Positions 9,535 to 18,435 of a stretch of DNA of 64,000 nt are shown here, piece after piece (within the stretch, counting starts at the first letter, position 1; each line of letters starts with the position of its first letter). A program made the position numbers and the translations under genes. The stretch is from Bradyrhizobium jicamae. GTDB lineage: Bacteria > Pseudomonadota > Alphaproteobacteria > Rhizobiales > Xanthobacteraceae. Under the pieces are notes generated by a model that was not told where the DNA came from, searched no databases, and saw only the letters and a program-made list of their open reading frames with translations. The stretch spans positions 124,001-188,000 of the forward strand of contig NZ_JAFCJX010000001.1 of NCBI RefSeq assembly GCF_018130695.1. Reading direction: 5' to 3'.

Positions 9535-9810
9535 CCGCTCGACCAGCCGCGGGCTGAGCGAGGTCAAGGTCTCCGGCGCGGCGCTCGTCGTCTACGCGGC
9601 CAAGCATGGCCAGTCGCGCTTGACGGCGAAGGCGGCAATTCGCTGTTCGCGGTGGCGTTCGCGCAACGCATCGCCACGCCCAATGTCGAGATCAACAAGC
9701 TGTTCCGCCTCGTGCGCGACGACATGATGGAGGCGACCGCCGGGCGCCAGGAACCCTACACCTACGGCTCGCTGCCCGGCCGTGAGGACTTCTATTTCCT
9801 CGCGAAGTAG
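9535..9810 (+). pseudogene. Caspase-like (peptidase C14) C-terminal fragment, frameshifted
   Basis: Read in one frame, 9535 to about 9611 gives RSTSRGLSEVKVSGAALVV and then YAAKHGQ. From about 9613 the next frame gives VALDGEGGNSLFAVAFAQR, and later TAGRQEPYTYGSLPG and EDFYF before the stop at 9808. Joined, these match the C-terminal part of bacterial caspase-family proteins (…SRGL…YAT.PGQVALDG…NS.F…GRQEP…GSLPG…FYF). The two frames join if one base is restored after position 9612. The catalytic His/Cys part is missing upstream. It is therefore a truncated and frameshifted remnant, not an active gene. Confidence 0.7.
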
Positions 9811-9901
9811 CATGGCGGCTCCTTGGATGTGGAGCGGCCAGGGCACCCCTCATGTCCTTCCACGCAAACGCACGCCGCGTTCCGACGCGAACATCTACGA
9901 C

Positions 9902-11680
9902 CTACTCCGGCAAGCCCGCAGCTTGCAGGGCCACGACGATCCGCTCACGCATCTCGGCTGAACGGAAGGGAACGGCCTGTCGGCCACGAGACGCATGATA
10001 GTCCGGCTGAAGTTTCAACAATCGCGCCGCCGCTTCGTGGGCTTCGGCAACATGTCCGGCGCGGATGGCGTTCGCGATATAGGCTTCGAGCATATTGGTA
10101 TCGGCGGTGAACTGGAATGCCTTCGCCGCCGAGGCGCATCCCTCCTCGAAACGCTCCTGATAAAAGTGTGAAAACGAGATTCCCAGCCAGGCGGTCGCTC
10201 GCAGCGGGTCAAAGGGGCTCAGCCTGATCATTCGCTCAAGGCTCTCGATTGCGCGCTCCGGTTCACCACACATCAGCGCCACCCAGCCCCGGGAATACCA
10301 GGCGATGGCGAGATTTGGGTTGAGGGCAACGGCCTGCTCGACCATCGCCAATCCGCGATCGTATTCGTGCCCGAAGTATGTCAGCACATGGCCGCATCTG
10401 GCCAATGTGAACGCGTCGGAATTTGCCGTTCTTGCGCCTGACCGGGCGAACTGAACCGCATCTGCCCGCATGTCGTCGGTCAGAGGCAGGCCGCCGGTCA
10501 CCTGCTGCACGAGGAATGTCCATGCAGCCATGGCATATGCCGCGGCGTAGTCCGCGTCCCGCGCAAGCGCCTCCTTGAACAGGGCTCTCGCCTCAGCTTG
10601 CCTCCGCCGGCTTATCCCCAGCGCGATGCCGCGCAGGTAGAAGTCGTAGCTATCCAGCTTTTCAGTCGGCTTTTGTCTCGATCGTTCGATCTCGGCCTGT
10701 TCGAGTTTCGGAGCAATCAGCCCCACGACCTTGGCGGTGACCTGGTCTTGCAGGCCGAATACGTCCTCAAGCGCACCATCGAAATGGTCGGCCCACAAAT
10801 ATCGATCCGTCGCCGCTTCGACGAGCTGCCCGGTAATGCGGACTCGGCTTCCGGCTTTTCGCACGCTTCCCTCGAGGACATAGCGGACGCCGAGTTCTCT
10901 GCCGACCTGCTTTACGGTGACCGCGCGCCCCTTGTAGGTGAAGCTCGAGTTGCGGCCGATCACGAACAGCGATTTGAAGCGAGATAGCGCGGTGATGATT
11001 TCTTCAGCCATGCCGTCGGCAAAATACTCCTGCTCGGGGTCGCCGCTCATGTTCTCGAACGGCAACACGGCAATGGATGGCTTGTCGGGCAGTGGCAGCG
11101 CCTGGGCCGTCGCGAGCGGTGGCTTCGCCGATCTTACCGCGGGAACACCCGAATCTATCTTGAAACGCCACGCGCGCATTGGTTCAGCAATATTCTTCAG
11201 GCTCTGCAGCCCGATATCCTCAAAGGCGATATCGACCTTGCCGCGAATCTGACGTTGCGCGTCGTCTGAAATGCAGACGCTGCCAGGCTCCGCTATTCCC
11301 TCAAGACGCACCGCAATATTGACGCCGTCTCCGAAGATATCGTTTTCATCGACGATGATGTCTCCGAGATGGATACCAATACGAAATTCGATCCGCTCGG
11401 CCTGCTGCACCATGGCGTTCTGCTCTGCCATGCCGCGCTGGATTGCGATGGCGCAGCGCACAGCGTCCACGACGCTGGCGAACTCGACCAGCATGCCATC
11501 GTCGGTGTATTTGACGACCTTGCCGCGATGCTCGCTGATCCTGGGGTCAGCGAGCCCACGCAGGCGCTCCTTGAGGCGGATGTGGGTCCCCTCCTCATCG
11601 AGGCCGGTCAAGCGACTATATCCGACTACATCGGCCGCAAGGATGGCCGCAAGCCGCCTTTCAACGCGATGGTCGGTCAA
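9902..11680 (-). CDS. Class III adenylate/guanylate cyclase with TolB-like and TPR regions
   Basis: A 592-residue protein. Residues 1-175 are a class III nucleotide cyclase domain: metal site in ILAADVVGYSRL, DDGMLVEF, and the transition-state Asn/Arg in FGDGVNIAVRLEG are all present, so activity is plausible. Residues about 205-345 are a TolB-like region (IAVLPFENMSGDPEQEYFADG and VKQVGRELGVRYVLEGSVRK). The remainder carries TPR-like helices (for example ALFKEALARDADYAAAYAMAAW). There is no signal peptide or membrane segment. It follows, 63 bases downstream on the same strand, a paralogue with the same body but a DNA-binding N-terminus. Substrate (ATP or GTP) is undetermined. Confidence 0.88.
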   Translation of the reverse strand: MTDHRVERRLAAILAADVVGYSRLTGLDEEGTHIRLKERLRGLADPRISEHRGKVVKYTDDGMLVEFASVVDAVRCAIAIQRGMAEQNAMVQQAERIEFRIGIHLGDIIVDENDIFGDGVNIAVRLEGIAEPGSVCISDDAQRQIRGKVDIAFEDIGLQSLKNIAEPMRAWRFKIDSGVPAVRSAKPPLATAQALPLPDKPSIAVLPFENMSGDPEQEYFADGMAEEIITALSRFKSLFVIGRNSSFTYKGRAVTVKQVGRELGVRYVLEGSVRKAGSRVRITGQLVEAATDRYLWADHFDGALEDVFGLQDQVTAKVVGLIAPKLEQAEIERSRQKPTEKLDSYDFYLRGIALGISRRRQAEARALFKEALARDADYAAAYAMAAWTFLVQQVTGGLPLTDDMRADAVQFARSGARTANSDAFTLARCGHVLTYFGHEYDRGLAMVEQAVALNPNLAIAWYSRGWVALMCGEPERAIESLERMIRLSPFDPLRATAWLGISFSHFYQERFEEGCASAAKAFQFTADTNMLEAYIANAIRAGHVAEAHEAAARLLKLQPDYHASRGRQAVPFRSAEMRERIVVALQAAGLPE

Positions 11681-11743
11681 AAACGGCCTCCCCTGATCGG
11701 TCGATCCGTCGATGCATCAAAGCATCTTGCCATTGCCCGACTG

Positions 11744-13327
11744 TCATTCAGGCAGCCCGGCTCGTCTCAATGCATCCTTGTAGCGCTCAAGATCTTCGAG
11801 ATGCCGCTGAGGCACCATGTCTCGTATGTTGGAAAGACGCAGACCGGGACGCAAATGCAGCAGCCGAGCGACCGCTGCATTAGCCCTATCCAGGCACCCC
11901 AACATGGCGTTGCTCGCGGCAGCCACGCGTAGCGCGGCTGGAAAGTCGGGGCTGTCCCGTAGCGCCATAGCGGCCCACGACGCGGCCTCATCGTAGCGAC
12001 CCAGGAGGAAGTGCGCATAGGCGATTCCGTTGCGCATGCCCATCAAGCGTGGATCGAGAGGATTCAGGCGGATGGCATGCGCAAAGTAATCGATCGCCGA
12101 TGACGGCTCGCCGAGCCAATCCTTTATCCAGCCGCCGGCGTGCCACGCCTCGGCAAAATTCGGATTGAGCGCAAGCGCCCGATCGATCAAGGCGATGCCT
12201 TGGTCGAGATCGTGAACGATGGCCGCCAACGCCCACCCGCTGGCAGCGAGCGCGATCGCGTCATCCTTGCCCAACTCGATTGCACGCTTCGTCAGCCGCG
12301 TTACCTCGGCAACTTCATCCGCCACTTCCGGAATCCAGCCGACCCCCTTGCCATACGCGTAACAGGATGCAGCGCGGCCATAGGCAGCCGCAAAGTCCGG
12401 GTCCAACTCGGTCGCATGGATGAACAAGCGCAGGGCTTCTTGATACGGTTGTTGGCCGATGACCTGATAGATGAACTGATAAAAACTGGACATGCCTCGC
12501 AGATAGACGGTGTAGGCGTCGAGGCTGTCGGTAGGATTGCGCTTGGCACGCTCGATCTCGGCACTCTCCACCGCCGGCGCGATCGCACCCACGACGCTCT
12601 CGGTCACCCGGTCCTGCAATTCGAAGATGTCCCCGAGCCCACCGTCGAACCGGCCCGACCAGAGATGCACGCCCGACGACGTATCAGCGAGCTGTCCGGT
12701 AATCCGCACGCGATCTGAAATCTTGCGAACGCTACCCTCCAGGACATAACGCACGCCAAGTTCGCGCCCGACCTGCTTTACGTCGACCGCCTGCCCCTTG
12801 TAGGTGAAGCTCGAGTGGCGGGCTATGACGAACAGCTCCTTGAAGCGGGACAGCGCCGTTATGATGTCCTCGGCCATCCCGTCCGCAAAGTAATCCTGCT
12901 CCGGATCGGAGCTCAGGTTGCTGAAGGGGAGAACGGCCACCGACGGTTTGTCGGGAAGCGCTAGCGAGGAGACCGGCTGTCGCGCGTTGGCATCGCTCAC
13001 CAGATCATCTGCAGGGCTCTCCTCCCGGACGACGCCGACGAAACGAAAACCTTTGCGTGGAAGCGTCTTGATAAGCCGCTGCTCCTCCCCGGAATCGCTG
13101 ACCGTACCGCGAGCTGCGTTCAGACGTGTCGTGAGCGCGGCGTCGGACACGATGCGACCGTTCCAGACGGCGGCAATGAGGTCGTCCTTGCTGACCACGC
13201 GATCCCGGTTACGGATCAGGTATTCGAGCAGGTCGAAGACCTGCGGCGCCATCGGAATGACGGCCGCCCCGCGACGTAACTCGCGCCGGCCAGTATCGAA
13301 TGCGAAATTCTCGAAGAGATAGAGCAA
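11744..13327 (-). CDS. Winged-helix regulator with TolB-like and TPR regions (CadC-like N-terminus)
   Basis: A 527-residue protein. Residues 1-100 are an OmpR/CadC-type winged-helix DNA-binding domain (AFDTGRRELRRG, VFDLLEYLIRNRDRVVSKDDL, IKTLPRKGFRFVG). Residues about 130-270 are a TolB-like region (VAVLPFSNLSSDPEQDYFADG; VGRELGVRYVLEGSVRK), and the rest is TPR-like. No receiver domain and no membrane segment is visible, so the signal is probably sensed by the TPR/TolB part in the cytoplasm. It precedes the cyclase paralogue and is divergent from a DUF1127 gene. The TolB-like and TPR parts of the two proteins are clearly homologous. Confidence 0.87.
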   Translation of the reverse strand: MLYLFENFAFDTGRRELRRGAAVIPMAPQVFDLLEYLIRNRDRVVSKDDLIAAVWNGRIVSDAALTTRLNAARGTVSDSGEEQRLIKTLPRKGFRFVGVVREESPADDLVSDANARQPVSSLALPDKPSVAVLPFSNLSSDPEQDYFADGMAEDIITALSRFKELFVIARHSSFTYKGQAVDVKQVGRELGVRYVLEGSVRKISDRVRITGQLADTSSGVHLWSGRFDGGLGDIFELQDRVTESVVGAIAPAVESAEIERAKRNPTDSLDAYTVYLRGMSSFYQFIYQVIGQQPYQEALRLFIHATELDPDFAAAYGRAASCYAYGKGVGWIPEVADEVAEVTRLTKRAIELGKDDAIALAASGWALAAIVHDLDQGIALIDRALALNPNFAEAWHAGGWIKDWLGEPSSAIDYFAHAIRLNPLDPRLMGMRNGIAYAHFLLGRYDEAASWAAMALRDSPDFPAALRVAAASNAMLGCLDRANAAVARLLHLRPGLRLSNIRDMVPQRHLEDLERYKDALRRAGLPE

Positions 13328-13506
13328 GTTGCTAATCCCTCCAGTGCCGCCTCCGCTTCGCCGGCGACATTCGCGTCCCCGGTAGCCAGAGAAGTAGCCG
13401 AAGCATAAGCCGCCGGTAAGGGAAAAGTAAGCGAACGATCAAGCGGACCCTCTCGGGTCCTGACACCCTCCCCCTGTTGAAACCAACATTTCAGAGGAGC
13501 GCCACG

Positions 13507-13746
13507 ATGAACGCGATCCACGGGGCGATCAGATTTGGGCTCTCCCTTGCGCCGTCGCCGCGCGTCTGCGGCCTGCTCAGGACATGCCGGGATACGTTAC
13601 AGGAGTGGCGCCAACGCCAAAGGCTCCGCGACCGTTTGTCTGAGCTGAGCGACAGGGAACTGATGGATATCGGTACCACGCGCGGAGAGATCGACTACGT
13701 CGCGTCGAACCGCACCATCGATCCACGCGGATCGTTGCAGTGTTGA
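13507..13746 (+). CDS. DUF1127 (YjiS-like) small protein
   Basis: A 79-residue protein whose centre and C-terminus match DUF1127: TLQEWRQRQRLRDRLSELSD followed by RELMDIGTTRGEIDYV. Members are small basic proteins, some tied to RNA turnover or phosphate and carbon physiology in alphaproteobacteria. ATG 13507 follows AGAGGAGCGCCACG. It is divergent from the winged-helix TolB/TPR gene. Specific role unknown. Confidence 0.85.
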   Translation: MNAIHGAIRFGLSLAPSPRVCGLLRTCRDTLQEWRQRQRLRDRLSELSDRELMDIGTTRGEIDYVASNRTIDPRGSLQC

Positions 13747-13897
13747 GACACATGGCCTCGACGCCTTCCCACTCTCGCATGGTGCCGATGGCCTCGGACC
13801 GCAGTTTCAGGGATCAACTGTTGCCCATTCGACACGACGGGCAAATCAGTCCGCCAGCCCAAAACCCGTCAAGTCCTCGCGACAAAAATAATTCGCC

Positions 13898-13925
13898 TTG
13901 ACAGAAGTTCGGATTGATGTATGAT
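13898..13925 (+). promoter_or_regulatory. Strong sigma70-like promoter sequence
   Basis: TTGACA (13898-13903), a 16-base spacer, and TATGAT (13920-13925). No gene starts within 500 bases downstream on this strand, so it may drive a non-coding transcript. Confidence 0.5.
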
Positions 13926-14157
13926 CCTCCCCGTCTCATCCGTTGAGGGGCGTTTCGCGATCGTCACGAACGCGGTGTGAGATGCGGTGGCCGCCAAGGT
14001 GCGCGAGACGAATGCGCCGAGGCGGACGGTGAAATCGTGTGGATCTGCCGCCCCGATGCTGGTGGCAAGTTCGCGAGAGGCCAACGCCCCTTGCGGATGA
14101 CGGTGACAACCAAGCATGGTCTCGCCGGGGTGAGCACGTATAAGCCGTAAGCCCATC

Positions 14158-14267
14158 GCGCAGGGAATGTCGGATTGCCTCCGCTGAACCTGTATGCTCG
14201 TGTGCGCCACTTTCTACTCATTGCACGCGAGACCGCGGGTGCAGCGTGCACCCGGCATTCCCTGCGC
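14158..14267. repeat. Structured palindromic repeat with nested hairpin
   Basis: GCGCAGGGAATG (14158-14169) is complementary to CATTCCCTGCGC (14256-14267) over 12 bases, closing a domain of 110 bases. Inside is a second perfect hairpin, CGGGTGCA (14236-14243) with TGCACCCG (14247-14254). The layout is that of a folded RNA element or a mobile palindrome. Confidence 0.6.
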
Positions 14268-14337
14268 CCTCTTCCTTCCGAGGGCCGACGACCATGCAAG
14301 GCTCGGGCGAAAGGCGCCGCGAGATCGCGAAGCTATA

Positions 14338-14388
14338 TCTGAACGGACCGAAGCTGCATCTGAATGGACCCCTTTATCTGAACGGACC
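14338..14388 (+). repeat. Three tandem copies of TCTGAACGGACC
   Basis: Copies start at 14338, 14359 (one mismatch, TCTGAATGGACC) and 14377, spaced 21 and 18 bases. In one frame they read LYLNGPKLHLNGPLYLNGP. A fourth perfect copy is at 15937-15948, on the other side of the following gene. Confidence 0.7.
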
Positions 14389-14516
14389 AATGAGCTTGCC
14401 GACCGCATCTGCTGAATTCGGAACAATTCGCAGGACAGCTGCACTTGCAAGTGAGTTGCGATTGCGGCTCATGATCGACGCTTGATGTTCACGGACGCCC
14501 TGCTAAACCGCCGCCC

Positions 14517-15905
14517 ATGACTGCCTCCCATACCCCTTCCCCCGCCACCAAGACATCGGTTGCCGCGATCTCGATCTTCGCCAGCGGCGGCATGGCCGCG
14601 GCAAAGCTCGTGGTCGGCATCGCAATCGGCTCGCTGGCGCTGATCTCGGAAGCGCTGCACAGCGCGATCGACCTGGTCGCGACCATCATCACCTGGGCGG
14701 TGGTGCGCGTCTCCGACCAGCCGGCGGATGCCGAGCATCATTACGGCCACGGCAAGTTCGAGAGCGTCTCCGCGCTCGGCATCATCGCCCTGCTCTACGT
14801 GCTGGCCGGCGGCATTCTGGTGCAGGCCTATGGCCATCTGCGCGAGGGCGCCGCGCCGCCAACGGTCTCGGCGGGTCCGTTCGCCGTGCTGGCGATCGAC
14901 ATCGCCGTCAATTTGTGGCGCGCCCGCGCGCTGCATCGTGCGGCGCGCGCAACCAAGAGCCAGGCGCTCGCGGCCGACGCGCTGCATTTTGCATCCGATG
15001 TGATGGGCTCGTGTGCCGTCATCGTCGGCCTCATCCTGGCCGGGCTCGGTTTCTGGTGGGGCGACGCCGCCGCGGCGATCGTGGTCGCCATCATGATCGC
15101 CCTGCTGGGCCTGCGGATGGCACGCGAGACGGTCGAGACCCTGCTCGACCGCGCGCCGGAAGGCGCGCTGGACAAGGCGACATCTGCGATCTCGGCGGTG
15201 CCGGGTGTGGTCGGCGTCGACCGCCTGCGCGTGCGCATGGTCGGCCCCACCCATTTCATCGACGCGATCGCCAAGGTGCCGCGCACCTATCCGATCGACC
15301 GCGTCGAGGAGATCAAGCGCAGGGCACAGGAGGCGGTGACGAAGGCGCTCGGCGATGCCGACCTCACCTTCACCGCCGTCCCCGTCGCGCGCGACAATGA
15401 GAGCGTGCGCGAGCGCATCATGGTGATCGCGCGCAATTCCGGGCTCGCCATCCACCACGTCACGGTGCACGATCTCGGCCACAAGCTGATCGTCGGCATC
15501 GACCTCGAGGTCGACGGCGGGATGGAACTGACCGCGGCGCACGCCATCGCCCACGATCTCGAGCACGCGATCCGCGAGAGTTTTGGCGAGGACGTCGAGG
15601 TCGACACCCATATCGAGCCGCTCGAGCCCGAAACGCCATGGGGCAACGACGCCCCACCCGACCGCGTCGAGGCCATCCGGGCCGCACTGACGCGCTTTGC
15701 CGATGGCGGGGCGATCCACGACGTCCACAATGTGCGGGTCCGCGACACCGATGCCGGCGAGATCGTCAACTTCCACTGCCGCGCCGCGCCGTCGATGAGC
15801 GTGATCAAGGTGCACGAGAGCGTGGACGAGATCGAGCGCGAATTGCGGCGCGCGTTCCCCACCATCAAGCGCGTGATCAGTCACGCCGAGCCGCCGCGCG
15901 CGTAG
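14517..15905 (+). CDS. Cation diffusion facilitator (divalent metal exporter)
   Basis: A 462-residue inner-membrane antiporter expected to export zinc, cobalt, iron or manganese in exchange for protons. Transmembrane metal-site motifs are SEALHSAIDLVA (HxxxD, second helix) and ADALHFASDVMGS (HxxxD, fifth helix). HHYGHGKFESV is the conserved loop after helix two. The cytoplasmic part is about 260 residues, well over the usual 90 or so, and appears to hold the ZT-dimer domain (VPGVVGVDRLRVRM) followed by two further related segments, including a histidine-containing one (GLAIHHVTVHDLGHK). Metal specificity cannot be read off. TCTGAACGGACC repeats flank the gene. Confidence 0.9.
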   Translation: MTASHTPSPATKTSVAAISIFASGGMAAAKLVVGIAIGSLALISEALHSAIDLVATIITWAVVRVSDQPADAEHHYGHGKFESVSALGIIALLYVLAGGILVQAYGHLREGAAPPTVSAGPFAVLAIDIAVNLWRARALHRAARATKSQALAADALHFASDVMGSCAVIVGLILAGLGFWWGDAAAAIVVAIMIALLGLRMARETVETLLDRAPEGALDKATSAISAVPGVVGVDRLRVRMVGPTHFIDAIAKVPRTYPIDRVEEIKRRAQEAVTKALGDADLTFTAVPVARDNESVRERIMVIARNSGLAIHHVTVHDLGHKLIVGIDLEVDGGMELTAAHAIAHDLEHAIRESFGEDVEVDTHIEPLEPETPWGNDAPPDRVEAIRAALTRFADGGAIHDVHNVRVRDTDAGEIVNFHCRAAPSMSVIKVHESVDEIERELRRAFPTIKRVISHAEPPRA

Positions 15906-15936
15906 TTCTACGGAGTCGTTCCTGTTTCGGACTCAT

Positions 15937-15948
15937 TCTGAACGGACC
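15937..15948 (+). repeat. TCTGAACGGACC, isolated copy
   Basis: A perfect copy of the 12-mer found three times at 14338-14388, 32 bases after the exporter gene and in the same orientation. Confidence 0.6.
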
Positions 15949-16098
15949 GATTCTCTCCGGGACAAGAATTATTTCGCGTTAACGAATCGTTGACTCTCGA
16001 CAGTCCGGAAAATCTGGATTCAAATCATCATGATTCGAATGCTGCGTGGGGCGCATCCGAACCGTGTAAAAAGCAAGCTTAAGGCGGGGGTCTAAAGC

Positions 16099-18414
16099 AT
16101 GGCGCGCGCGCATGCCGCGAACGCGTGTGTCCAATCCGATTCGATCAAGGGATTGGCGCAGTCGATCGCGAAACCGGCCTACACCAGGCTTCTCACGGCC
16201 GAGCCTGCCCTGCGGCGCGCGGTGCCGACCTTGATCATCGCCTTCCTCATCACGATCTGCCTCGGCGCCTTCGTGCAGGTGATCGACCAGAACCGGCAGA
16301 AGCGCAACGCGACGAAGCGCGACCTCGCCGCGCTGTCCGACATCCTCGCCGAGCGGCTCGACCGTCTGACCTCGGCGCGGCGCGAGCGGCTCGGCAACAT
16401 CGAGCGAATGCAGGAGATCCTGCCCGACCTGATTCCGTCCTGGGGCATCGCGCTCGGCCGCCACGTCATCATCTCCGGCGCCGATCACCGCGTGCTGGCG
16501 CGCGTGCCGATCGACGGGCTCGGCGACAATGACCGCGTGCTCGACGTGATCTCCACCGCGCAGCTGCTCGCCGCGCCCGGCCAACAGGGCGTGGTGAGCG
16601 ACATGATCCTGCCGAACGGCTCCAGCGCGCTGGCGATCTCGCGGCTGGTCAAGTCACTGCCCGGCCAGGTCGTCGTGATCCAGGAGAACAACGAGCCGAT
16701 CTGGGGCTCGGATGCCGCATTGTCGGTGACGCTGTCGGCGACCACGGGCTTCGTGGTGCTGATCCTCGGCTTTGCCTTCCACTGGCAATCGACCCGCGCC
16801 CGCGAAGGCGACCTGATCAACGACGCCGTGCGCGGCCGCATCGACACCGCGCTGAACCGCGGCCGCTGCGGCCTGTGGGACTGGGATCTGTCGCGCGGAA
16901 GAATTTTCTGGTCGCAGTCGATGTTCACCCTGCTCGGCCTCGACACCCGCAACGACCTGCTCACCTTCGGCGAGGTCAACGCGCTGGTGAAGTCCGACGA
17001 CATCAACCTGTTCGACATCGCCGATCAGCTGATCTCCGGCAAGATCGACCACATCGACCAGAGTTTCCGGATGCAGCACGTCGACGGCCACTGGATCTGG
17101 CTGCGCGTGCGCTGCGAGCTCAGCCACGCCGCCGCCGACAACGGCCTGCATCTGATCGGCATCGCCGTCGACATCACCGAGCAGAAGAGCCTCGCCGAGA
17201 AGACCGTCGAAGCCGACCTCCGTCTGCGCGATGCGATCGAGACCATCCCGGAAGCCTTCGTGCTGTGGGATGCCGAGGACCGCCTGGTGCTGTGCAACTC
17301 GCACTTCCAGCGCCTGCACAAGCTGCCCGACTCCGCCGTCACGCCCGGCACCTCCTACGAGACCGTGATCGAGGTCGGCAGCATGCCGGAGGTGCGCACC
17401 CGCCTGCAGGAGAGCAACGTGCCGGCGCCGGGGGCGCGCACCTTCGAGGCCCAGCTCGACGACGGCAGCTGGCTGCACATCAGCGAGCGCCGCACCAAGG
17501 ACGGCGGCTACGTCTCGGTCGGCACCGACATCACCCGCATCAAGGAGCACGAGCAGAAGCTGGTCGACAACGATCTGCGGCTGCGCGCCTCGGTGATCGA
17601 TTTGAAGCGCTCGCAGGGCGAGCTGGAGCGGCAGGCCGACGAGCTCGCCGACCTCGCGGACAAATACTCCAAGGAGAAGACCCGCGCCGAGGAGGCCAAC
17701 GCCGCGAAGTCGAAGTTCCTCGCCAATATGAGCCACGAGCTGCGCACCCCGCTCAACGCCATCATCGGCTTCTCCGAGATCATGGGCAGCGGCCTGTTCG
17801 GCACGCTCGGCTCGGACAAATACGCCGAGTACTGCCACGACATCCTGACCTCGGGGAAATACCTGCTCGAGGTGATCAACGACATCCTCGACATGTCGAA
17901 GATCGAGGCCGGCCGCATGAAGTTCGACATGGAGCCACTCGACCTCTCCAGCATCCTCGCCGAATCCCTGCGCGTCGTCTCCGGCCGCGCCGAGGACAAG
18001 GGGCTGTCGGTGGAGTCGGAAATCGAGAGCACGATCTCGGTGGTCGCCGACCGCCGCGCGGTGAAGCAGATCATCGTCAATTTGCTGTCGAATGCGGTGA
18101 AGTTCACGCCCGACAATGGCCGCGTGCTGGTGCGCGGCCAGCTGGTCAACGACTCCATCGTGCTGCTGATCGCCGACAGTGGCATTGGCATCGCCTCGGA
18201 ATCGCTGCGGCGTTTGGGCAAGCCGTTCGAGCAGGTCGAGAGCCAGCTCACGAAGACCTATCAGGGCTCGGGCCTTGGCCTTGCGATCGCCCGCTCGCTC
18301 ACCAACCTCCACGGCGGCTCGATGAAGCTGCGTTCGAAGCTTGGCGTCGGCACCGTCGTCCGCGTCACCCTGCCCCGCGACCCGCGCAAGCAGCAGGAGA
18401 AACTGGCCGCGTAG
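16099..18414 (+). CDS. PAS-domain sensor histidine kinase
   Basis: A 771-residue membrane kinase. Two transmembrane segments (about 36-56, LIIAFLITICLGAFVQVI, and about 210-230, TTGFVVLILGFAFHW) enclose a periplasmic region of about 150 residues. Two PAS regions follow (WDWDLSRGRIFWSQSM; DAIETIPEAFVLWDAEDRLV), then a coiled linker rich in Glu/Lys. The HisKA box is NMSHELRTPLNAIIGFSE with the phospho-acceptor His546, and the ATPase domain has NLLSNAVKFTPDNGRV and GSGLGLAIARSL. There is no receiver domain and no adjacent response regulator, so its partner is encoded elsewhere. The architecture resembles the PleC/DivJ group of alphaproteobacteria, but the ligand is unknown. Confidence 0.9.
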   Translation: MARAHAANACVQSDSIKGLAQSIAKPAYTRLLTAEPALRRAVPTLIIAFLITICLGAFVQVIDQNRQKRNATKRDLAALSDILAERLDRLTSARRERLGNIERMQEILPDLIPSWGIALGRHVIISGADHRVLARVPIDGLGDNDRVLDVISTAQLLAAPGQQGVVSDMILPNGSSALAISRLVKSLPGQVVVIQENNEPIWGSDAALSVTLSATTGFVVLILGFAFHWQSTRAREGDLINDAVRGRIDTALNRGRCGLWDWDLSRGRIFWSQSMFTLLGLDTRNDLLTFGEVNALVKSDDINLFDIADQLISGKIDHIDQSFRMQHVDGHWIWLRVRCELSHAAADNGLHLIGIAVDITEQKSLAEKTVEADLRLRDAIETIPEAFVLWDAEDRLVLCNSHFQRLHKLPDSAVTPGTSYETVIEVGSMPEVRTRLQESNVPAPGARTFEAQLDDGSWLHISERRTKDGGYVSVGTDITRIKEHEQKLVDNDLRLRASVIDLKRSQGELERQADELADLADKYSKEKTRAEEANAAKSKFLANMSHELRTPLNAIIGFSEIMGSGLFGTLGSDKYAEYCHDILTSGKYLLEVINDILDMSKIEAGRMKFDMEPLDLSSILAESLRVVSGRAEDKGLSVESEIESTISVVADRRAVKQIIVNLLSNAVKFTPDNGRVLVRGQLVNDSIVLLIADSGIGIASESLRRLGKPFEQVESQLTKTYQGSGLGLAIARSLTNLHGGSMKLRSKLGVGTVVRVTLPRDPRKQQEKLAA

Positions 18415-18435
18415 AGCATGATCCGGAAAGGAATT

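Larger units (their letters stand above)
13747..14516. other. 770-base non-coding tract
   Basis: I see no convincing gene here: the open frames are short, lack ribosome-binding sites and overlap on both strands. The tract holds a strong sigma70-like promoter sequence (13898-13925), a structured palindrome (14158-14267) and a short tandem repeat (14338-14388). From memory, the segment from about 13810 to 14270 resembles a repeat found many times in Bradyrhizobium genomes; this needs a search to confirm. Confidence 0.6.

Noticed and set aside
14246..14485. A 79-codon frame containing the LNGP repeats as a possible small gene
   Set aside because: It begins inside the structured palindrome, has no ribosome-binding site and no recognisable domain. 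The repeat is better treated as a DNA motif until homologues are found.
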